Below are positions 1 to 8,305 of a stretch of DNA of 64,000 nucleotides, in pieces. Within the stretch, counting starts at the first letter, position 1; each line of letters starts with the position of its first letter. This DNA comes from Anaerolineae bacterium (GTDB lineage: Bacteria > Chloroflexota > Anaerolineae > Aggregatilineales > JAFGMM01): assembly GCA_027494055.1 (NCBI GenBank), contig JAOSJO010000027.1, forward strand, positions 124,001 to 188,000, read 5' to 3'. The notes below the pieces were generated by a model that had not been told where the DNA came from, ran no database searches, and saw only the letters and a program-made list of their open reading frames with translations. Position numbers and translations under genes: made by a program.

Positions 1-1272
1 GCGCTGGTCGGGCATCAGGTCGATGACCGGGTGATCCACGGTGCGTTCGAACTCCGTGCTGTTCACCGACTCGGTGCCGAGCAGCGCGCGCCCGAACTCA
101 ATGCACATGACCTGCATCCCCAGGCACAGCCCCAGGTACGGGACTTTGTTCTCGCGCGCGAAGTTCGCGGCCTTGACCTTGCCCTCGACGCCCCGGTAGC
201 CGAACCCGCCCGGCACGACGATGCCATCGACGCCGCGCAGCGCGTCGAAGCCGCGCCCTTTCTCCAGGTCGCCGGAGTAAATCCACTCGATTTCGATGTC
301 GCGGTTGTTGGCGACGCCCGCATGGACCAGCGACTCGCGCACGCTCATGTAGGCGTCGTGCAGCTCGACGTACTTGCCCACAATCGCCACGCGCAGCGTG
401 GGCTTGGGCTGGCGCATGTCGCCGATCAGGTGCCGCCAGTCGCTCAGGTTGGGCGCGGTCGCCCGCGCGCGCAGGTCCAGCCGGTCCACGATGTATTCAC
501 CGAGGCCGGCGTCCTCAAGCAGCAGCGGCACTTCGTAGAGCAGCGGCGTGGTTTCGAGTGGGATCACCGCCTCGCGGTCCACGTCGCAGAAGAGCGCGAT
601 CTTGTCGCACAGCTCCTCGCGCACCGGGTAGTCGGCGCGCGCGATGATGATGTGCGGCTGGATGCCGATGCTGCGCAGCTCGCGCACGCTGTGTTGCGTG
701 GGCTTGGTCTTGAGTTCGCCGGTTGCGCCGATGTGCGGCAGGAAGGTCACGTGGACGAAGAGCGTGTCCTCGCGCGGCGCTTCGGCGCGCATCTGGCGCA
801 GCGCCTCCAGGAAGGGGAGGCCCTCGATGTCGCCCACCGTGCCGCCCACCTCGACGATAACGATATCGGCGTTGCTCTGCTCGCCCACCAGCCGGATGCG
901 GCGCTTGATCTCGTTGGTAATGTGCGGGATGACCTGGATCGTGCCGCCGAGGAAGTCGCCGCGCCGCTCGCGGGCTATGACCTCGGCGTACACCTGGCCG
1001 GTGGTGACATTACAGGCGCTGGTCAGGTTCTCGTCGATGAAGCGCTCGTAGTGGCCCAGGTCCAGGTCGGTCTCCGCGCCGTCGGCGGTGACGAAGACCT
1101 CGCCATGCTGGTAAGGCGACATCGTGCCCGGATCGACGTTGATGTATGGGTCCAGCTTCTGAATCGAAGCCTTGAACCCGCGCGCCTTGAGAATGCGCCC
1201 GATGGCGGCGGCGGTCACGCCCTTGCCAACCGAGCTGACCACGCCGCCCGTGCAGAAGATGTACTTTGGCAT
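1..1272 (-). CDS. pyrG: CTP synthase, partial (C-terminus cut by window edge)
   Basis: Glutamine-dependent amination of UTP to CTP, the last step of pyrimidine nucleotide synthesis, in the cytoplasm. The start ATG is at 1272 and the protein opens MPKYIFCTGGVVSSVGKG, the family N-terminus with its ATP loop. The amidoligase domain covers about residues 1-266 and the glutamine amidotransferase domain follows. The nucleophile lies in the motif LGLCLGMQ, with Cys at residue 383, close to Cys379 of E. coli PyrG. There are 424 codons in the window against about 540-550 for the family, so the last quarter of the amidotransferase domain, with its catalytic His/Glu, is outside. No frame break is seen. 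It is transcribed out of the window's left edge. Confidence 0.97.
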   Translation of the reverse strand, partial: MPKYIFCTGGVVSSVGKGVTAAAIGRILKARGFKASIQKLDPYINVDPGTMSPYQHGEVFVTADGAETDLDLGHYERFIDENLTSACNVTTGQVYAEVIARERRGDFLGGTIQVIPHITNEIKRRIRLVGEQSNADIVIVEVGGTVGDIEGLPFLEALRQMRAEAPREDTLFVHVTFLPHIGATGELKTKPTQHSVRELRSIGIQPHIIIARADYPVREELCDKIALFCDVDREAVIPLETTPLLYEVPLLLEDAGLGEYIVDRLDLRARATAPNLSDWRHLIGDMRQPKPTLRVAIVGKYVELHDAYMSVRESLVHAGVANNRDIEIEWIYSGDLEKGRGFDALRGVDGIVVPGGFGYRGVEGKVKAANFARENKVPYLGLCLGMQVMCIEFGRALLGTESVNSTEFERTVDHPVIDLMPDQR

Positions 1273-1329
1273 CGTTACCCCCTGTCGAACACGCTATGTT
1301 TACGGTCTTGTTGCCACGTTTCCAATAGA

Positions 1330-1359
1330 GAGAGGGGCACAGCACCCTGTGCCCCTCTC
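1330..1359. repeat. 13-bp perfect hairpin (intergenic)
   Basis: GAGAGGGGCACAG and CTGTGCCCCTCTC flank a CACC loop between the Roadblock gene and pyrG. There is no T-run on either side, so it is not an obvious terminator. Its GGGGCACAG...CTGTGCCCC core resembles small palindromes in the dispersed repeats of this genome. Confidence 0.6.
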
Positions 1360-1471
1360 CTGATGTGCACCTGCGGTTGGCTCCCCTCTGCGGGAACGGC
1401 CAAGTGTAGGTATCACGCCTTATCTCTCCTGTCGCCGCGCTTTTGCTCACGCTCCCGGCGGCGAACCTGAC

Positions 1472-1522
1472 AACACAAAATGCAGCGGCGGGGAGGGAAC
1501 CCCAGGGGGCGTCTCCCCGCCG
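1472..1522 (-). terminator. Intrinsic terminator after the Roadblock gene
   Basis: On the minus strand a 10-bp GC stem (1513-1522 with 1486-1495) is followed by TTTTGTGTTGT. It lies about 50 nt past the stop codon of the Roadblock gene and separates it from pyrG. Confidence 0.65.
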
Positions 1523-1573
1523 GTGCGTTCAGGACTTAGCGATCAGCTTTCAATGTCCAGTGGTCGCGCCGGT

Positions 1574-1945
1574 TCAGACCAGTTTCTCCAGGTCGTCGGC
1601 AGCGCGGCGCATGTCCAGGAAGATTAGACCCAGGCGGGCGCTTTCGCGGATCAGGGCGACGAGTACGGCTTCCTCGCCCACCGACATGAGAATCACGAAG
1701 CCGTTGTCGCCTTTGATGTAGACCTGATCCAGAATGCCCCGGCCCAACTCGCTGGCGATGCGTTCGCCCAGTGAGAGCATCGCGGCGGCCATGGCAGAAA
1801 CGCGGTCTTCGTCAAACCCCGTCGGGAGGTGCGATGCCATAATCAGGCCATCGACGCTCACCACGGCGGAGGCTTCGATGTCCGGCGTGCCGCCCTGCAA
1901 ATCCCGCAAACGATCCACCATCAACTCGGTGCGCGATTTCGCCAT
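1574..1945 (-). CDS. Roadblock/LC7 domain protein (MglB-like small-GTPase regulator)
   Basis: A single Roadblock/LC7 domain of 123 residues. The pattern is a helix, then SAVVSVDGLIMASHLP, then a helix with SLGERIASELG, then two strands (QVYIKGDNGFVILMSV). Family members bind or regulate Ras-like GTPases such as MglA, or act as dynein light-chain-like dimers. A longer reading from 1966 exists, but AAGGAG lies 9 nt before the ATG at 1945, which fixes the start. No GTPase gene is next to it, so its partner is unknown. A good sigma70-type promoter lies upstream. Confidence 0.85.
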   Translation of the reverse strand: MAKSRTELMVDRLRDLQGGTPDIEASAVVSVDGLIMASHLPTGFDEDRVSAMAAAMLSLGERIASELGRGILDQVYIKGDNGFVILMSVGEEAVLVALIRESARLGLIFLDMRRAADDLEKLV

Positions 1946-2024
1946 TTGGTGATGCTCCTTCTTCAAGCAATCATGCCGGTGGCGCGCCCACCGGTGGCCT
2001 GGATCTCACGCTCAGGACGCTAGC

Positions 2025-2053
2025 ATGATAGCATGGGGTATTTGCAAAGTCAA
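2025..2053 (-). promoter_or_regulatory. Sigma70-type promoter of the Roadblock gene
   Basis: On the minus strand TTGACT (2053-2048), a 17-nt spacer and TATCAT (2030-2025), about 80 nt upstream of the start codon. Confidence 0.65.
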
Positions 2054-2101
2054 AAACAACATGCGCCACGCCCAACGCGCTCTGCCAGATGCCAAAAGGG
2101 G

Positions 2102-2107
2102 TATAAT
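2102..2107 (+). promoter_or_regulatory. -10 element of gpsA
   Basis: A perfect TATAAT 43 nt before the gpsA start codon. No convincing -35 is seen. Several genes in this window have a similar TATAAT/TATACT/TACAAT box 40-60 nt upstream. Confidence 0.5.
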
Positions 2108-2149
2108 CGCGCCGCTGCGACCGGCATACATGGCAGACAAGGAGTAATC

Positions 2150-3265
2150 ATGGCCGTTGTCACGATCCTCGGCGCGGGCTATATGGGCGCCGCGCTCAGC
2201 TTCCCTGCACTCGAAAACGACCACGAGGTCCGGCTTTGGGGCACGTGGCTCGACGACCCGTTGATTGACGCAGTGCGCATCGGCCACGAGCACCCACGGC
2301 TCGAGATGGCGATGCTCCCCGCGCTTCAGACCTACAAGCACAAGGAGCTTGCCCAGGCGCTTGACGGTGCTGACCTGCTGATCTGCGCGGTCACGTCAGA
2401 GGGGATCGCGCGCGTGATGCAGTCCGTACTGATGCTGATCGACCATGAGATCCCGTTCATGTCGGCGACCAAGGGGCTGTTGCCCGGCCCCAACGGCCAC
2501 ATGGACCGGCTCTCACGCACGGTGGAGGCGCTGGCGCTCACGTCCCTCCATTACGGGCAGATCGGCGGCCCCTCCAAGGCGGTGGAGCTGTGCCGCCGCA
2601 TCCCTACGGCGGTGGTCTACGCCGGCGCGCACGCTGCCTTTGCAGCGGACATCATGCACGCTCCCTACTATCACATCACGCTCAGTGAGGACCTCCCTGG
2701 CGTGGAGGTGTGCGCGGCGCTGAAGAACGCCTTCGCCATCGGCAGCGGCCTCTTCGATGGGCTGGAGAAGGCGGGCGCGGTCACCGAATCGTACAACGCC
2801 AAGAGCGCCTTCTTCAGCAAGGCGGTGCATGAGATCGCGCGCGTGGTGGAGGCGATGGGCGGTCAGCCAGAAACCGCCTTCGGGCTGGCGGGGGCCGGCG
2901 ACCTGATCGTGACGGCAGTTGCGGGGCGGAACCGCACCTTTGGCGAGATGGTGGGCGCGGGGACGCCGCCGGACGAAGTCGCCGCGTACATGGCTGCGCG
3001 TAACCTGCTCACCGAGGGATACCCGGCGGTGCGCACCGGCTGGGCGCTGGTCAGCCACCTGGCGGGAGAGGGCAGACTCGACCTGGAGGACTTCGCCTTC
3101 CTGCGGGCGCTCTACGCCATCGTCTACGAGGGCGCGCCCGTCAAAGAGACGCTGTTTGCCATCGACCTGCGCGAGCGCCGCCTGAAAGGCGCAGATGGGC
3201 GGGTGCCCCGGTGGGCTGAAATAGGCGACAGGGAGGCTTCCCACCATGACCACTCGCTGGGATAA
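2150..3265 (+). CDS. gpsA: NAD(P)-dependent glycerol-3-phosphate dehydrogenase
   Basis: Reduces dihydroxyacetone phosphate to sn-glycerol-3-phosphate, the head group for phospholipid synthesis, in the cytoplasm. The N-terminal Rossmann motif is GAGYMGAALSFPAL. The substrate-binding region has SATKGLLPG and GGPSKAVEL, and the catalytic Lys lies in VCAALKNAFAIGSG. The C-terminal domain shows GLAGAGDLIVTAVAGRN. It has 371 residues, slightly longer than most GpsA. The start was chosen at 2150 because GGAG precedes it and the Rossmann motif begins at residue 7. Its last 20 bp overlap the next gene, implying translational coupling. A divergent paralog with another hydroxyacid substrate cannot be excluded. 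Confidence 0.85.
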   Translation: MAVVTILGAGYMGAALSFPALENDHEVRLWGTWLDDPLIDAVRIGHEHPRLEMAMLPALQTYKHKELAQALDGADLLICAVTSEGIARVMQSVLMLIDHEIPFMSATKGLLPGPNGHMDRLSRTVEALALTSLHYGQIGGPSKAVELCRRIPTAVVYAGAHAAFAADIMHAPYYHITLSEDLPGVEVCAALKNAFAIGSGLFDGLEKAGAVTESYNAKSAFFSKAVHEIARVVEAMGGQPETAFGLAGAGDLIVTAVAGRNRTFGEMVGAGTPPDEVAAYMAARNLLTEGYPAVRTGWALVSHLAGEGRLDLEDFAFLRALYAIVYEGAPVKETLFAIDLRERRLKGADGRVPRWAEIGDREASHHDHSLG

Positions 3266-4382
3266 CTTCTGGAAAGATGGATGGGAACGGACGCGCGAAC
3301 GCCACATCGCCTGGTGGCGCGGCGAGGGGATGGTGCTGCACGTGATGGCCCCGCGTGGCGGCACCGCGTATGACGCCGATGCGCAGGCCCCGTTCTATTA
3401 CCTCATGTCGGGGCTGGATGCAGACGCCGCCTTCGACGGCCCGGATGCGCTCGCGGCGCACTGGCTCGATGCCGTCCCCCGCGCGCGGCGGGCGGCGCGC
3501 TATCTAGCGGACATCTACTTCGGCGGCGAGGCGTTCCCCTACTTTGACACGCACACCGGCCCTGGGAGCCTGGCGACGTACCTGGGCGCGACGCCAGAAT
3601 TTGCCCCCGACACGGTCTGGTTCTGGCCGGCGCGCACTGCCCTCAGCGCGTCGACGCCACTCCGCTTCGATCCGGCGAACCCCTGGTTCTTGCGGCAGAA
3701 GGCCCTCCTTGAGGCGGGCATGGACGTGAGCGCGGGGCGGTTCCTGGTGAGCATGCCCGACCTGGTGGAGAACATCGACACGCTGGCCGCGCTCCGCGAC
3801 ACGCAGGTCTTCATGCTGGACCTGGTCGAGCGCCCGGACTTCGTGAAGGCGAAGGTTGCCGAGATCAACCAGGTCTATTTCGCGGCGTTCGATGCGTTCT
3901 TCGACATCATCAAGGACCCCTGGGGCGGGAATGCCTTCTCGGCGTTCCACATCTGGGGGCCGGGCAAGACGGCGAAGGTGCAGTGCGACGCGGCGGCGAT
4001 GATCTCACCGGCGATGTTCGCCGAGTTCGTCGCGCCCGGCCTCACTGAGCAGTGCGCGTGGCTGGATTACGCAATCTACCACCTGGACGGCACCCACGCC
4101 CTCCCGCACCTCGACACGCTGCTGCACATCAACGCGCTGGACGCGATTGAGTGGACGCCGCAGGTCGGCCAGCCGCAGGGCGGCGACCCGGCATGGTACG
4201 CCATGTACTGCCGCATCCTCGACGCCGGGAAGAGCGTGCAGGCGATCAACGTGCAGCCCGCCGAGGTCGTCCCGCTGCTGGACGCGGTTGGCCCCAAAGG
4301 GATGTTCGTCACGGTCACCGCCGCGACCGAGGCCGAGGCGCGCGCCCTCGAAGAGGCCGTCGAAGCCTACCACCAGGCGTGA
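3246..4382 (+). CDS. Uroporphyrinogen decarboxylase-like (URO-D/MtaA-fold) protein
   Basis: A 378-residue soluble protein resembling the URO-D superfamily, a TIM barrel that includes haem decarboxylases and corrinoid methyltransferases. Supporting features are the N-terminal WDNFWKDGWERT, a central HIWGPGKTAKVQCD, the LDYAIYHLDGTHALPHLD stretch and the closing AVGPKGMFVTVTA, which fit a barrel with a metal or corrinoid-methyl site. The Asp/His in YHLDG could be active-site residues. It overlaps gpsA by 20 bp, so the two are co-translated. The true substrate is unknown; a methyltransferase or glycan-related role is as likely as tetrapyrrole metabolism. Confidence 0.55.
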   Translation: MTTRWDNFWKDGWERTRERHIAWWRGEGMVLHVMAPRGGTAYDADAQAPFYYLMSGLDADAAFDGPDALAAHWLDAVPRARRAARYLADIYFGGEAFPYFDTHTGPGSLATYLGATPEFAPDTVWFWPARTALSASTPLRFDPANPWFLRQKALLEAGMDVSAGRFLVSMPDLVENIDTLAALRDTQVFMLDLVERPDFVKAKVAEINQVYFAAFDAFFDIIKDPWGGNAFSAFHIWGPGKTAKVQCDAAAMISPAMFAEFVAPGLTEQCAWLDYAIYHLDGTHALPHLDTLLHINALDAIEWTPQVGQPQGGDPAWYAMYCRILDAGKSVQAINVQPAEVVPLLDAVGPKGMFVTVTAATEAEARALEEAVEAYHQA

Positions 4383-4416
4383 AACCACGCGCTGGCATCG
4401 GGGCAGCGGGTTACGC

Positions 4417-4422
4417 TATACT
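4417..4422 (+). promoter_or_regulatory. -10 element of the M23 peptidase gene
   Basis: TATACT 39 nt before the start codon, in the short gap after the URO-D-like gene. No clear -35 hexamer is seen. Confidence 0.4.
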
Positions 4423-4461
4423 CGCGGCCCTGCCGACGGAGGGGAGGGCGCTCTGGGGTCG

Positions 4462-5214
4462 ATGCGCGTCAATCGCCAACGCTTCCGTCGCGCCGGGCTG
4501 GCGCTCGGCGCGCTGCTGCTCCTTGCCGTGGGCGCGGGCTACGTCGTCTATCGCGAGTGGCGCGTGCCGCTGCTCCAGCGCCCGGTCAACGAGGCGATCC
4601 GGCGCTGGTTCGATGACCCGGCGGCGCGGGACGCGCTCGCCACCGCGTTCGACGCGCCGTGTCCGGGCTACCCGTTCCTCGTGCCGTCGAGCGGGTTCGT
4701 CGGCGGGCTGCCGTGGAACGCCGCCTATGGCCCGTACAACATCTTCAACCCGCACCCCGGCATCGACATCTTCGGGCAGAGCGACCTGGGTACCGTGCCG
4801 GTGCGGGCGGCCTACGATGGCTGGCTGACGCGCGAGGCCGACTGGGTGTCGAGCGTCATCATCCGCCACGACGACCCGCTCAACCCCGGCGCGACGATCT
4901 GGACGTACTACACGCACATGGCAAACGCCGACGGCAGCGCGGACTTCATCGCGGCGGCGTTCCCGCCGGGCGCGCGCGCGGTCCCGGTGACGCGGGGGCA
5001 GGTGATCGGCTACCAGGGCGTTTACAACGGCGGGCCAGAAAGCCGGCCTGTCGCCATGCACGTGCACTTCAGCATCGTGAAGAGCGACGCCGACGGCGCT
5101 TATCGCAACGAGGCGGTCTTCGAGAACACGCTTGACCCCTCCCCATACCTGGGCCTGACGCTCAACGACGCCGACGCGCCGCAGTTCCCGCTGCGGTGCC
5201 TGCCGCCGCCGTGA
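4462..5214 (+). CDS. Membrane-anchored M23 (LytM) metallopeptidase
   Basis: A 250-residue protein with an N-terminal membrane anchor (about residues 12-30, ALGALLLLAVGAGYVVY) and an extracytoplasmic M23 domain. The zinc ligands are visible as HPGIDIFG (His...Asp) and HVHF (the HxH motif). Insertions around TIWTYYTHMANADG are typical of LytM-like domains. Family members cleave peptidoglycan cross-bridges or act as degenerate regulators; the intact ligands suggest activity. The start at ATG 4462 gives the first hydrophobic segment directly. It is monocistronic between the URO-D-like gene and the SDR. Confidence 0.85.
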   Translation: MRVNRQRFRRAGLALGALLLLAVGAGYVVYREWRVPLLQRPVNEAIRRWFDDPAARDALATAFDAPCPGYPFLVPSSGFVGGLPWNAAYGPYNIFNPHPGIDIFGQSDLGTVPVRAAYDGWLTREADWVSSVIIRHDDPLNPGATIWTYYTHMANADGSADFIAAAFPPGARAVPVTRGQVIGYQGVYNGGPESRPVAMHVHFSIVKSDADGAYRNEAVFENTLDPSPYLGLTLNDADAPQFPLRCLPPP

Positions 5215-5274
5215 CGCCCGTCGCGCGGGGAAATGCGCCGACGCGGCCCTCATGCAATCGCCCTGCGGGTGCGC

Positions 5275-5280
5275 TATAAT
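5275..5280 (+). promoter_or_regulatory. -10 element of the epimerase-like gene
   Basis: A perfect TATAAT 58 nt before the GTG start of the SDR gene. Confidence 0.4.
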
Positions 5281-5338
5281 CCTCCGGCCTTGCGGCGCTG
5301 CGGCGATAGAATAGCGACTCAGCCGAAGGAGTCTGTGG

Positions 5339-6285
5339 GTGATCCTCGTGACCGGTTCGACCGGTTTCGTCGGGCGGCATCTGGTGCAGCGGCTCGCCGA
5401 GTCGGGCGCGCCGGTGGCGCGCTGGTGCGGCCCCGGCGCGGGCGCACCGAAGCCGACATCTGGGATGTGCCGGTCAACCTCATCACCGGGACGATTGGCG
5501 ACACCGAGGCGCTGCACCGCGCCATGGTGGGCGTGCATACCGTGATTCACCTTGCCGCCGCGCCGCCGTGGGCGGGCGCGCGCGCGCTGTACGATGTGGA
5601 CGTGGACGGCGCGCGCAACGTCGTCGCGGTGGCGCGCTCGGTGCGGGTGGGGCGCATCATCGTGCTCAGCCACATCGGCGCGGACCGCGCGTCGGCCTAT
5701 ACTTTGATGCGCGTCAAGGGGGAGGCTGAGGAGGTCGTGCGGCGCAGCGGCCTGGCCTATACCATCGTGCGCTGCGGGATGATCTTCGGCGAGGACGACC
5801 GCACCATAAACGCCGTCGCGATGCAGCTCAAGGCCAGCCCCGGCGTGTTCTTCATCCCGGCGGACGGCGACACGCTGGTCCACCCGCTGTGGATCGAGGA
5901 CCTGGCGCGCGCGCTGGTCAGCGCGCTGGACAACCTCGACACGGTGGATGCGACGATCAGCGTGGGCGGGCCGGAGTACCTGACCTACGAGCAGACCGTG
6001 CGCACCGTCATGCGCGTGACGCGCACGCCGCGCGCGTTGATCTCGTTGCAGCCCTACTGGCTGCGCCAGGCGACGTGGGTTTTCCGGCGGCTGATGCCGC
6101 GCCCGGTGCTCACCTCGCAGTGGTTCGACCGCATCGCCGAGAGCCGCACTGCCGACCTCAACAGCATGAGCGACCACTTCCACCTCCAGCCGGCGCGCTT
6201 CGAGGACACCGTGCGCACCTACATGCCCGGCCGGCATTATGGCCGCGAACTGATCCGGTACGTGTTGGGCCGCAGGCCCTATTGA
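5339..6285 (+). CDS. NAD-dependent epimerase/dehydratase-like (atypical SDR), one frame break
   Basis: A Rossmann-fold sugar-nucleotide epimerase or NDUFA9/NmrA-like reductase of about 315 residues. It starts at GTG 5339 with AAGGAG 7 nt upstream and opens ILVTGSTGFVGRHLVQRL, the TGxxGxxG NAD-binding motif. Reading shifts by one base near 5420-5435 and continues with DVPVNLITGTIGDTEALHRA, VIHLAAAPPW and RVKGEAEEVVRRSGLAYTIV (the VKGxAE segment where classical SDRs have YxxxK). The second half carries a hydrophobic C-terminal region. The missing YxxxK suggests a non-catalytic or NmrA-like role. The break is probably an indel error because both halves fit one continuous protein. Confidence 0.8.
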
Positions 6286-6302
6286 CAAGATCGAGGCGAA
6301 CA

Positions 6303-7181
6303 ATGGGCGACATTGAAGTCAGGCCGGTCACGACGATTGAAGCGATGCAGCAGGTCGAGGCCGTCCAGCGCGCAATCTGGTCCAACGACGAGCACATGGT
6401 GATCCACACCCACTGGATGGTCGCGCTCGCGCACAACGGTGGGTTGGTGTTGGGCGCTTACGACGGCGACCGGATGGTGGGGTTCCTGGTCGGCTTCCTG
6501 GGCCTGGAACAACCCATCGACTCCGATCTGCCTGGGGGCAAGCTCAAGCATGTCTCCAAGCGGATGGGCGTGCTCCCGGCGTACCAGAACGCCGGCGTGG
6601 GCCTCAAGCTCAAGCTGGCGCAGCGCGATCTGGTGCGCCGCCAGGGGGTGAGCCTCATCACCTGGACGTTCGACCCGCTGCGCAGCCGCAACGCGCACTT
6701 CAACCTGCGCAAGCTCGGCGCAGTCACGCACCAGTACATCCGCGACTACTACGGCGAGCTGCACGACCTGCAAAACGGCGGCGCGCCGACCGACCGCGTC
6801 ATCGCGGAGTGGTGGATCAGCACCGAGCGCGTCCGGCAGCGGCTCTCCGGCGGGCGCCCCGGCCTGACGCTGCAGCACTTCATTTCAGCCGGCGCGCCGC
6901 TGCTCAACCCGACCGAGTCAGGTCGCGACGGCCTGACGCGGCCCGGCGAGAAGGTCATGCCGGTCGCGTGTACTGACCGGTTGGTGGTCCTCGTTGAAAT
7001 CCCCAACGACTTCGGGGCCATCCTGGAGCGCGACCACGGCCTCGCCAGCGCGTGGCGGACGCACGCGCGCGCGGTCTTCGAGCCGACTTTCGCCGCCGGC
7101 TACATCGCGACCGACTTTGTGCACGAAGTCGTGGCGGGCCGCCCGCGCAGCTTTTACGCGCTCAGCCTGATGGGCGTGTAG
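6303..7181 (+). CDS. GNAT-superfamily acetyltransferase (COG3375-like)
   Basis: A 292-residue cytoplasmic protein whose N-terminal half is a GNAT fold. It has VRPVTTIEAMQQVEAVQ, the strand pair GAYDGDRMVGFLVGFLG and the acetyl-CoA loop region VLPAYQNAGVGLKLKLAQRD, where the Q/RxxGxG/A pyrophosphate loop reads QNAGVG. TWTFDPLRSRNAHFNL is typical of the family once named for its genomic link to menaquinone genes. The C-terminal half has no separate domain I recognise. The substrate is unknown. It follows the SDR by 17 nt and may share its transcript. Confidence 0.8.
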   Translation: MGDIEVRPVTTIEAMQQVEAVQRAIWSNDEHMVIHTHWMVALAHNGGLVLGAYDGDRMVGFLVGFLGLEQPIDSDLPGGKLKHVSKRMGVLPAYQNAGVGLKLKLAQRDLVRRQGVSLITWTFDPLRSRNAHFNLRKLGAVTHQYIRDYYGELHDLQNGGAPTDRVIAEWWISTERVRQRLSGGRPGLTLQHFISAGAPLLNPTESGRDGLTRPGEKVMPVACTDRLVVLVEIPNDFGAILERDHGLASAWRTHARAVFEPTFAAGYIATDFVHEVVAGRPRSFYALSLMGV

Positions 7182-7346
7182 AGCCAGGGCGTGGAGTCCG
7201 CCGCCCGGCGCGTTACGGCTTGAGATGTTTAGAAATTCTAACGCTTTGACGACACGACATTTACGCTTCATTGCGGTTCTTCTGCTATCATTATTAGTGG
7301 TGCCAGATCAAAGTGGCGCGGACTGCACCGGCACCGTGGGGTCATC

Positions 7347-7838
7347 ATGCCCAGGATCAGAAAGCAGCGCTTGGGGCGAGGACAGGGTTTGGTCACCTAT
7401 GCCCTGTTGCTTGCTCTTGTCGCCATTGTCGTGATCGTGGTGATTGCGGCGCTCGGCGACGTGATCGGGGCGACGTTCTGTAGCGTGACCTACGCGCTGA
7501 TGGGCGCGAACATGCCCGAAATTGAGTACTGTGAAACGCCGCGCATAAGCTGCGTCGGCGTGGCGAACGGGGCGACGGTCAGCGGGCCGATTTCCCTCGA
7601 AGCGGTGGTGGACGACATTCGCGGCCCCGACAATATCCAGCAAGTGGATTTCTACGTCAACGACACCCTCTACCGCACCGAATACATCTCCCGTTACTGC
7701 CTGGGTGCGGGCGACGCCACGTGTGGCGGGTATAACACGTCGGCCCTCGCGAACGGGACGCACACCATCCGCGCCGTTGTCCACGACGTGGACGGCAACA
7801 CGAATGCCTGCTCGGTGACGTTCGACGTGTCGAATTGA
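7347..7838 (+). CDS. Flp-type pilin-like protein with C-terminal Ig-like domain
   Basis: 163 residues. The N-terminus RKQRLGRGQGLVTYALLLAL resembles class IVb (Flp/TadE-like) prepilins: a basic leader, G/Q before the cleavage position, and a hydrophobic helix ALLLALVAIVVIVVIAAL. Typical Flp pilins end shortly after this helix. Here an extracellular segment of about 100 residues follows, ending in a bacterial Ig-like fold (NGATVSGPISLEAVVDD ... ANGTHTIRAVVHDVDGNT) with paired cysteines. A surface-displayed minor pilin or pseudopilin is the best guess. No tad or prepilin peptidase genes are nearby. A terminator follows at once, so it is a single-gene unit. Confidence 0.7.
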   Translation: MPRIRKQRLGRGQGLVTYALLLALVAIVVIVVIAALGDVIGATFCSVTYALMGANMPEIEYCETPRISCVGVANGATVSGPISLEAVVDDIRGPDNIQQVDFYVNDTLYRTEYISRYCLGAGDATCGGYNTSALANGTHTIRAVVHDVDGNTNACSVTFDVSN

Positions 7839-7878
7839 GTTGCGTGGTAAACTTCAGGCCCTCAGGGGCCTCATCGCA

Positions 7879-7921
7879 AGCGCCGGGTGGCGGCGGGGGA
7901 GCCAGCCCGGTGCTTTTTTTT
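7879..7921 (+). terminator. Intrinsic terminator of the pilin-like gene
   Basis: A 9-bp stem AGCGCCGGG / CCCGGTGCT (one G-T wobble) followed by eight T residues, about 40 nt past the stop codon. Confidence 0.85.
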
Positions 7922-8015
7922 GTCGCCGGTAGCGCGCTGACCGCTTCGGTGCATTCCAGCATAGGGGCAACTTCATGCGCAGGCAAAGGGATCCATGATC
8001 GTATTGTTCTCTGAT

Positions 8016-8241
8016 CCCGCGACTTATGGATTCGGATAGATTATCTTGGCAATCTCTTCGCAGAGTCACGGCATGGCTGTGCGCCTACCAATACCTTGAG
8101 ATGCCAGGGTCGTAGGGGCGAACCGCCGGTTCGCCCCTACCGCCAGATAGGCGGTGGATGGGGATACAGCGTGCTGTGCCTATACAGGGCGGTCAAGAGA
8201 GCATTGCCAGTGTAATTGTTCGAAACCCATCAGTCGGCGGG
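8016..8241. repeat. MITE-like dispersed repeat, copy 1
   Basis: A 226-bp element bounded by imperfect terminal inverted repeats. The left end reads CCCGCGACTTATGGATTCGG; the inverse of the right end reads CCGCCGACTGATGGGTTTCG. Inside is a 29-bp palindrome (8112-8140) built on GTAGGGGCGAACC. It is closely matched by copies at 15767-15991 and 33347-33575. With copy 3 the similarity extends left to about 7948 and right to about 8282. It carries no ORF. It fills most of the gap between the pilin-like gene and recN. Confidence 0.8.
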
Positions 8242-8305
8242 CTGCCAAAGTCCAATTCTAGAGAGGGGGCCAGGGGGTGAGGCAAGGCCCGCCCGCCGAC
8301 TTGCC

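Noticed and set aside
31-1470. Long plus-strand ORF of 479 codons opposite pyrG
   Set aside because: The minus strand encodes an unmistakable CTP synthase through the same region; the plus reading has no family features and is the GC-rich antisense shadow.
4411-6303. 630-codon minus-strand ORF across the M23 and SDR genes
   Set aside because: His/Arg/Ala-rich shadow composition with no motifs; both plus-strand genes are clear.
7225-7434. Small ORF with a hydrophobic N-terminus overlapping the start of the pilin-like gene
   Set aside because: It overlaps a better-supported gene, has no ribosome-binding site of note and ends inside the pilin helix region.
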